DNA from: Bacillus sp. RAR_GA_16
GTDB taxonomy: Bacteria > Bacillota > Bacilli > Bacillales > Guptibacillaceae
Length of the DNA: 64,000 bases
Assembly: GCF_020165985.1 (NCBI RefSeq)
Contig: NZ_JAIUKZ010000016.1
Coordinates: forward strand, 1-64,000
Direction: 5' to 3'
Part shown: piece by piece, positions 61,744 to 64,000 of the stretch
Layout: each line of letters opens with the position of its first letter
Numbering within the stretch: position 1 is the first letter of the stretch
Made by a program: the position numbers and the translations under genes
Notes under the pieces: generated by a model
Databases searched by the model: none
What the model saw: the letters and a program-made list of their open reading frames with translations, nothing else
Told to the model about the DNA's origin: nothing

Positions 61744-61779
61744 ATCGATATTTTCGATCATTGCTATCGAATATTATAG
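61744..61779. promoter_or_regulatory. LysR-type operator candidates
   Basis: ATCGA-TATTT-TCGAT (61744-61758) and CTAT-CGAATATT-ATAG (61764-61779) are adjacent dyads in the divergent region. A plus-strand TATAAT (61805-61810) with a weak -35 follows, as expected for an activated promoter of the FMN reductase. Confidence 0.45.
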
Positions 61780-61869
61780 ATAACATTGATGGTTTGGGCA
61801 ATGATATAATGCCACTATCTGAATAAAGATGAAGAGTATGCTGAATGCTTACATAAAGGAGATTTGGTT

Positions 61870-62412
61870 ATGAAGATCTTAGCGTTATTAGGCAGTACGA
61901 GGAAAAATGGAAATTCGCAATATTTAACTGAGACCATTCTTGAGGGAACAGATCACACAATTGTCTCCCTTGCTGATAAACAAATCAATGCCATTATTGA
62001 TGAGCGCCATTCTGAAGCTGGTTTTTCACCAGTTGACGATGATTATGAAGAAGTGCTTGATCTTTTGTTATCCCATGATGTTCTCATCTTTTCGACGCCA
62101 CTCTATTGGTATGGCATGAGCGGGCCAATGAAGAACTTTTTTGATCGCTGGTCGCAATACCTTCGTGATGAGAAGTTAAATTTAAAAGAAGAGCTAACGA
62201 AGAAAAAAGCGTATGTGGTTGTGACAGGTGGGAGCAGTGCAAAAGTAAAAGGTTTGCCGCTCATTCAGCAGTTTAACTACATTTTTGAATTTGTGAACAT
62301 GGAATTTGTAGATTATGTGATCGGTGCAGGTGTGAAACCAGGTGAGATAAAGGAAGACAAGTTAGCTTTAGAAAAAGCAAAGCAGTGGCGAGAAGAATTG
62401 AAGAGAAAATAG
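61870..62412 (+). CDS. NADPH-dependent FMN reductase family protein
   Basis: 180 aa flavodoxin-like fold. LALLGSTRKNGNSQYLTETIL is the FMN phosphate loop, FSTPLYWYGMSGPMKNFFDRW the second FMN block. Length and motifs agree with azoreductase or iron-sulfur flavoprotein relatives. AAGGAG eight bases before ATG 61870. Divergent LysR regulator and terminator at 62418. Confidence 0.88.
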   Translation: MKILALLGSTRKNGNSQYLTETILEGTDHTIVSLADKQINAIIDERHSEAGFSPVDDDYEEVLDLLLSHDVLIFSTPLYWYGMSGPMKNFFDRWSQYLRDEKLNLKEELTKKKAYVVVTGGSSAKVKGLPLIQQFNYIFEFVNMEFVDYVIGAGVKPGEIKEDKLALEKAKQWREELKRK

Positions 62413-62417
62413 GCTAT

Positions 62418-62456
62418 AAAAAGGACGATACCAAAGTGGTTTCGTCCTTTTTTTTA
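62418..62456 (+). terminator. rho-independent terminator
   Basis: AAAAGGACGA / TCGTCCTTTT stem and T8. It meets the end of the convergent gene. Confidence 0.88.
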
Positions 62457-62882
62457 GTGCGCATTTTGAAATTGTTGATCGATTTCTCGCAATTGGTCAT
62501 AGGATTCTTTTAAATCATCAGGAAGCAGTTTACGACCTTGTTCCCAGGCGTTGTTTTCAATTTCGGCGAGTAGTTCCTGCTGGACTTCTTCCTCTTCATA
62601 CATCAGGATGCGAAGGTCATGGCGGTGCTTCTTAAAGTCTAAGTAATAGCCAATTTCGTGATACAGCAGGATCAAAGCGATGTTTTCTTCTGTTTCTTTT
62701 AATTTAAAATTTACTTTTGCCTGATAGCCGTTCATTTGTAAGTAATTAAACTTGATTGTATTGGTTGAGACGTTATAGCTCATTGGAGCCTTTAGTTCGT
62801 TGTTAAATTCATAGTTGATTGATAACTGATGCTCTTCTAATGTATCTTTAATCATCTTTTCGATGTCCCATATATATAACAT
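62454..62882 (-). CDS. hypothetical protein with degenerate metalloprotease-like motif
   Basis: 142 aa. ALILLYHEIGYYLDFKKH resembles the HExxH-type zinc helix of ImmA/IrrE-like proteases, but the second His is Tyr (HEIGY). EEEEVQQELLAEIENNAWEQGRKLLP further down is the acidic third-ligand region typical of this fold. Probably lost protease activity, or uses KKHRHD as alternative ligands. AGGA 13 bases before ATG is weak. Confidence 0.6.
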   Translation of the reverse strand: MLYIWDIEKMIKDTLEEHQLSINYEFNNELKAPMSYNVSTNTIKFNYLQMNGYQAKVNFKLKETEENIALILLYHEIGYYLDFKKHRHDLRILMYEEEEVQQELLAEIENNAWEQGRKLLPDDLKESYDQLREIDQQFQNAH

Positions 62883-63113
62883 GTTTTTATCACAGTCCTT
62901 TTAATAGTTCACTTTGATCTAGCGTTCAACCCTATATTTTAAAGGAATCTTCTTATTACGGCTACCTTTAGCTATCATTAAGAATTAAATCTATTAAACT
63001 TTGCTTCTTTTAATCAACATACATCATTTTCACATCATTATCCCATATTTTTGAGAAGTTTATTCGGTATCGTGTGAATAGAAGGGTTGAATTGTTAGAA
63101 AGGGTGAAAGTAG

Positions 63114-64000
63114 ATGAAAAAGAGTGTAACACTATCGTTATTCGTTGCTTCTTTGCTGGTTCTTGGGGCATGTCAAAATTCAGAACAGGAGGCTGAATCA
63201 GATACTGCTGTGAGGGAGGGGGATGAAATAAACTTTTCTTTGGAAGAAATGAATGATTTCTACGTTGGAGAAACGTTAAATGATCAGTCTCTTATCCATT
63301 CCTTTATTCCGGAAAATACAAATAAGTCACCGGTTATTATGGTGCCAGGCCTTGGATTAGGCGCTTCGATTTATGAAAGCACGCCAGATGAGCGCAATGG
63401 ATGGGCCTATGATTTTGTAGCTGACGGTTATCCAGTTTATACGGTTGATACATCTGATCTCGCGAGTGCAGGTCTTTCTGAAGAAGAAGCTGAAGCAACA
63501 TTGTCAAAATGGGATTCGGAATCGATTTGGTCTCGCTGGGGGCTAGGTTCTGCGCCAGGAGAGCCTTATGAGGATGGCCAATTCCCTGCTGATCAATTTG
63601 ATCAATTTTACTCCTCCATTCCAATGCAAATCAAACTAACGAGTAATGATTCTTCAAGCGAAGCTACTGGAAAAACAGGCAGTAGATCGGGAAGCGGGGA
63701 TGAAGGCGGTAAGAGTAGTGGGGGGAACAGTCAGGAAGTTGAAAATATGATTGAGCTTTTAGAAGAAACCGGTCCTTCGATTCTTCTTGTTCACTCCATG
63801 GGCGGTGAGATTGGTTATGAGGTTGCTCGTCAACGTCCTGATCTTGTAAAGGGTCTTGTTGCGATTGAACCGGTCGGATCGCCAACAGATGAATCTGAAG
63901 TGAAATACATTTATGAAGACATTCCATATCTCGGTGTTTATGGCGATTATCTTGAATCAAGAAATCAGGTTTCCCGTCTTGAAGCTGTGCAGACAACCTC
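63114..64000 (+). CDS. lipoprotein alpha/beta-hydrolase, truncated by window end
   Basis: The frame is open from ATG 63114 to the right edge (295 codons). A signal peptide ends in VLGACQN (lipobox, Cys 20). VIMVPGLGLGAS is the oxyanion strand and LLVHSMGGEIGYEVA (Ser) the nucleophile elbow, then VKGLVAIEPVG. A Ser/Gly-rich insert (SSSEATGKTGSRSGSG) precedes the elbow. AAGGGTG seven bases upstream. Lipase/esterase of the membrane outer face. Asp and His residues lie beyond the window. Confidence 0.85.
   Translation, partial: MKKSVTLSLFVASLLVLGACQNSEQEAESDTAVREGDEINFSLEEMNDFYVGETLNDQSLIHSFIPENTNKSPVIMVPGLGLGASIYESTPDERNGWAYDFVADGYPVYTVDTSDLASAGLSEEEAEATLSKWDSESIWSRWGLGSAPGEPYEDGQFPADQFDQFYSSIPMQIKLTSNDSSSEATGKTGSRSGSGDEGGKSSGGNSQEVENMIELLEETGPSILLVHSMGGEIGYEVARQRPDLVKGLVAIEPVGSPTDESEVKYIYEDIPYLGVYGDYLESRNQVSRLEAVQTT

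Noticed and set aside
63337-63996. Minus-strand His/Gln-rich frames near the right edge
   Set aside because: They are antisense shadows of the truncated lipoprotein hydrolase, whose plus-strand frame has signal peptide, lipobox and nucleophile motif.

Overview
The window reads as chromosome of a Gram-positive, endospore-forming member of the Bacillaceae. Direct evidence is the set of GerP-type spore germination proteins, a CotF-like coat protein, a Spo0E-like phosphatase, a KinB-like histidine kinase, the glcU-gdh pair, a stressosome RsbR protein, strong AGGAGG ribosome sites with many TTG and GTG starts, and T-box and yybP-ykoY riboswitches. Most of it is ordinary core and accessory chromosome. 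The only clear mobile element is one IS200/IS605 copy. I saw no tRNA, rRNA, CRISPR array or prophage. Genus and species cannot be fixed from the sequence alone.

Layout. 1-2.7 kb: small Cys-rich reading frames, an XRE regulator/membrane protein pair with a 50-bp palindrome over its promoter, a flavin-binding PPOX protein and a frameshifted membrane gene. 2.7-5.4 kb: spore cluster (three GerPA/PF-like proteins, a GerPC-like protein, an Hsp20, a CotF-like protein). 5.6-10.6 kb: MBL hydrolase, CYP152 fatty-acid peroxygenase, and frameshifted copies of a PBP4-type carboxypeptidase and guaC. 10.7-13.7 kb: a translationally coupled VOC/GyrI-like operon, then a lipoprotein/membrane/zinc-ribbon operon. 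13.8-16.4 kb: psd with an IS200/IS605 element (tnpA, tnpB, probable omega RNA) in its last codons. 16.7-22.2 kb: Spo0E-like, ald with its PucR-type regulator adeR, and ppsA. 22.2-25.7 kb: a T-box-controlled MFS transporter and copC-copD. 25.8-31.3 kb: DUF3189, AEC permease, maeN and the malKR two-component system. 31.4-40.2 kb: a drug exporter, methyltransferase, GrpB, secreted lipase, LTA-synthase-like enzyme and small membrane proteins. 40.4-50.6 kb: MFS, a leaderless arsR, oxidoreductases, unknown membrane proteins, a BI-1-like protein, a P450, an FNT channel, GNATs and an orphan sigma region-3-like protein. 50.6-56.2 kb: gdh, glcU, KinB-like kinase, PspC, GlsB, RsbR and an ECF-region-2-like orphan. 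56.5-64 kb: SDR, a Mn2+-riboswitch cation antiporter, catalase, a LysR/FMN-reductase pair and, at the right edge, a truncated lipoprotein hydrolase.

How the genes fit together. Alanine catabolism (Ald with AdeR), malate uptake (MaeN with MalKR) and PEP synthase form a set for growth on gluconeogenic substrates. Glucose dehydrogenase with GlcU and the GerP/coat genes belong to spore biology. RsbR, PspC, GlsB, Hsp20, catalase and the Mn-responsive antiporter are stress functions.

Most notable observations: (1) the IS element can be removed on paper to give an in-frame psd 3' end, which also predicts the TAM and guide of its TnpB; (2) two distant intergenic arrays, each of five TTGGCCAATAAA-N8 units at exactly 20-bp spacing and in opposite orientations; (3) a T-box riboswitch in front of an MFS transporter; (4) several regularly spaced operator-like dyads next to the regulators that probably use them; (5) two single-domain sigma-factor-like proteins. 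Four genes carry single-base frameshifts, which may be sequencing errors or real decay.
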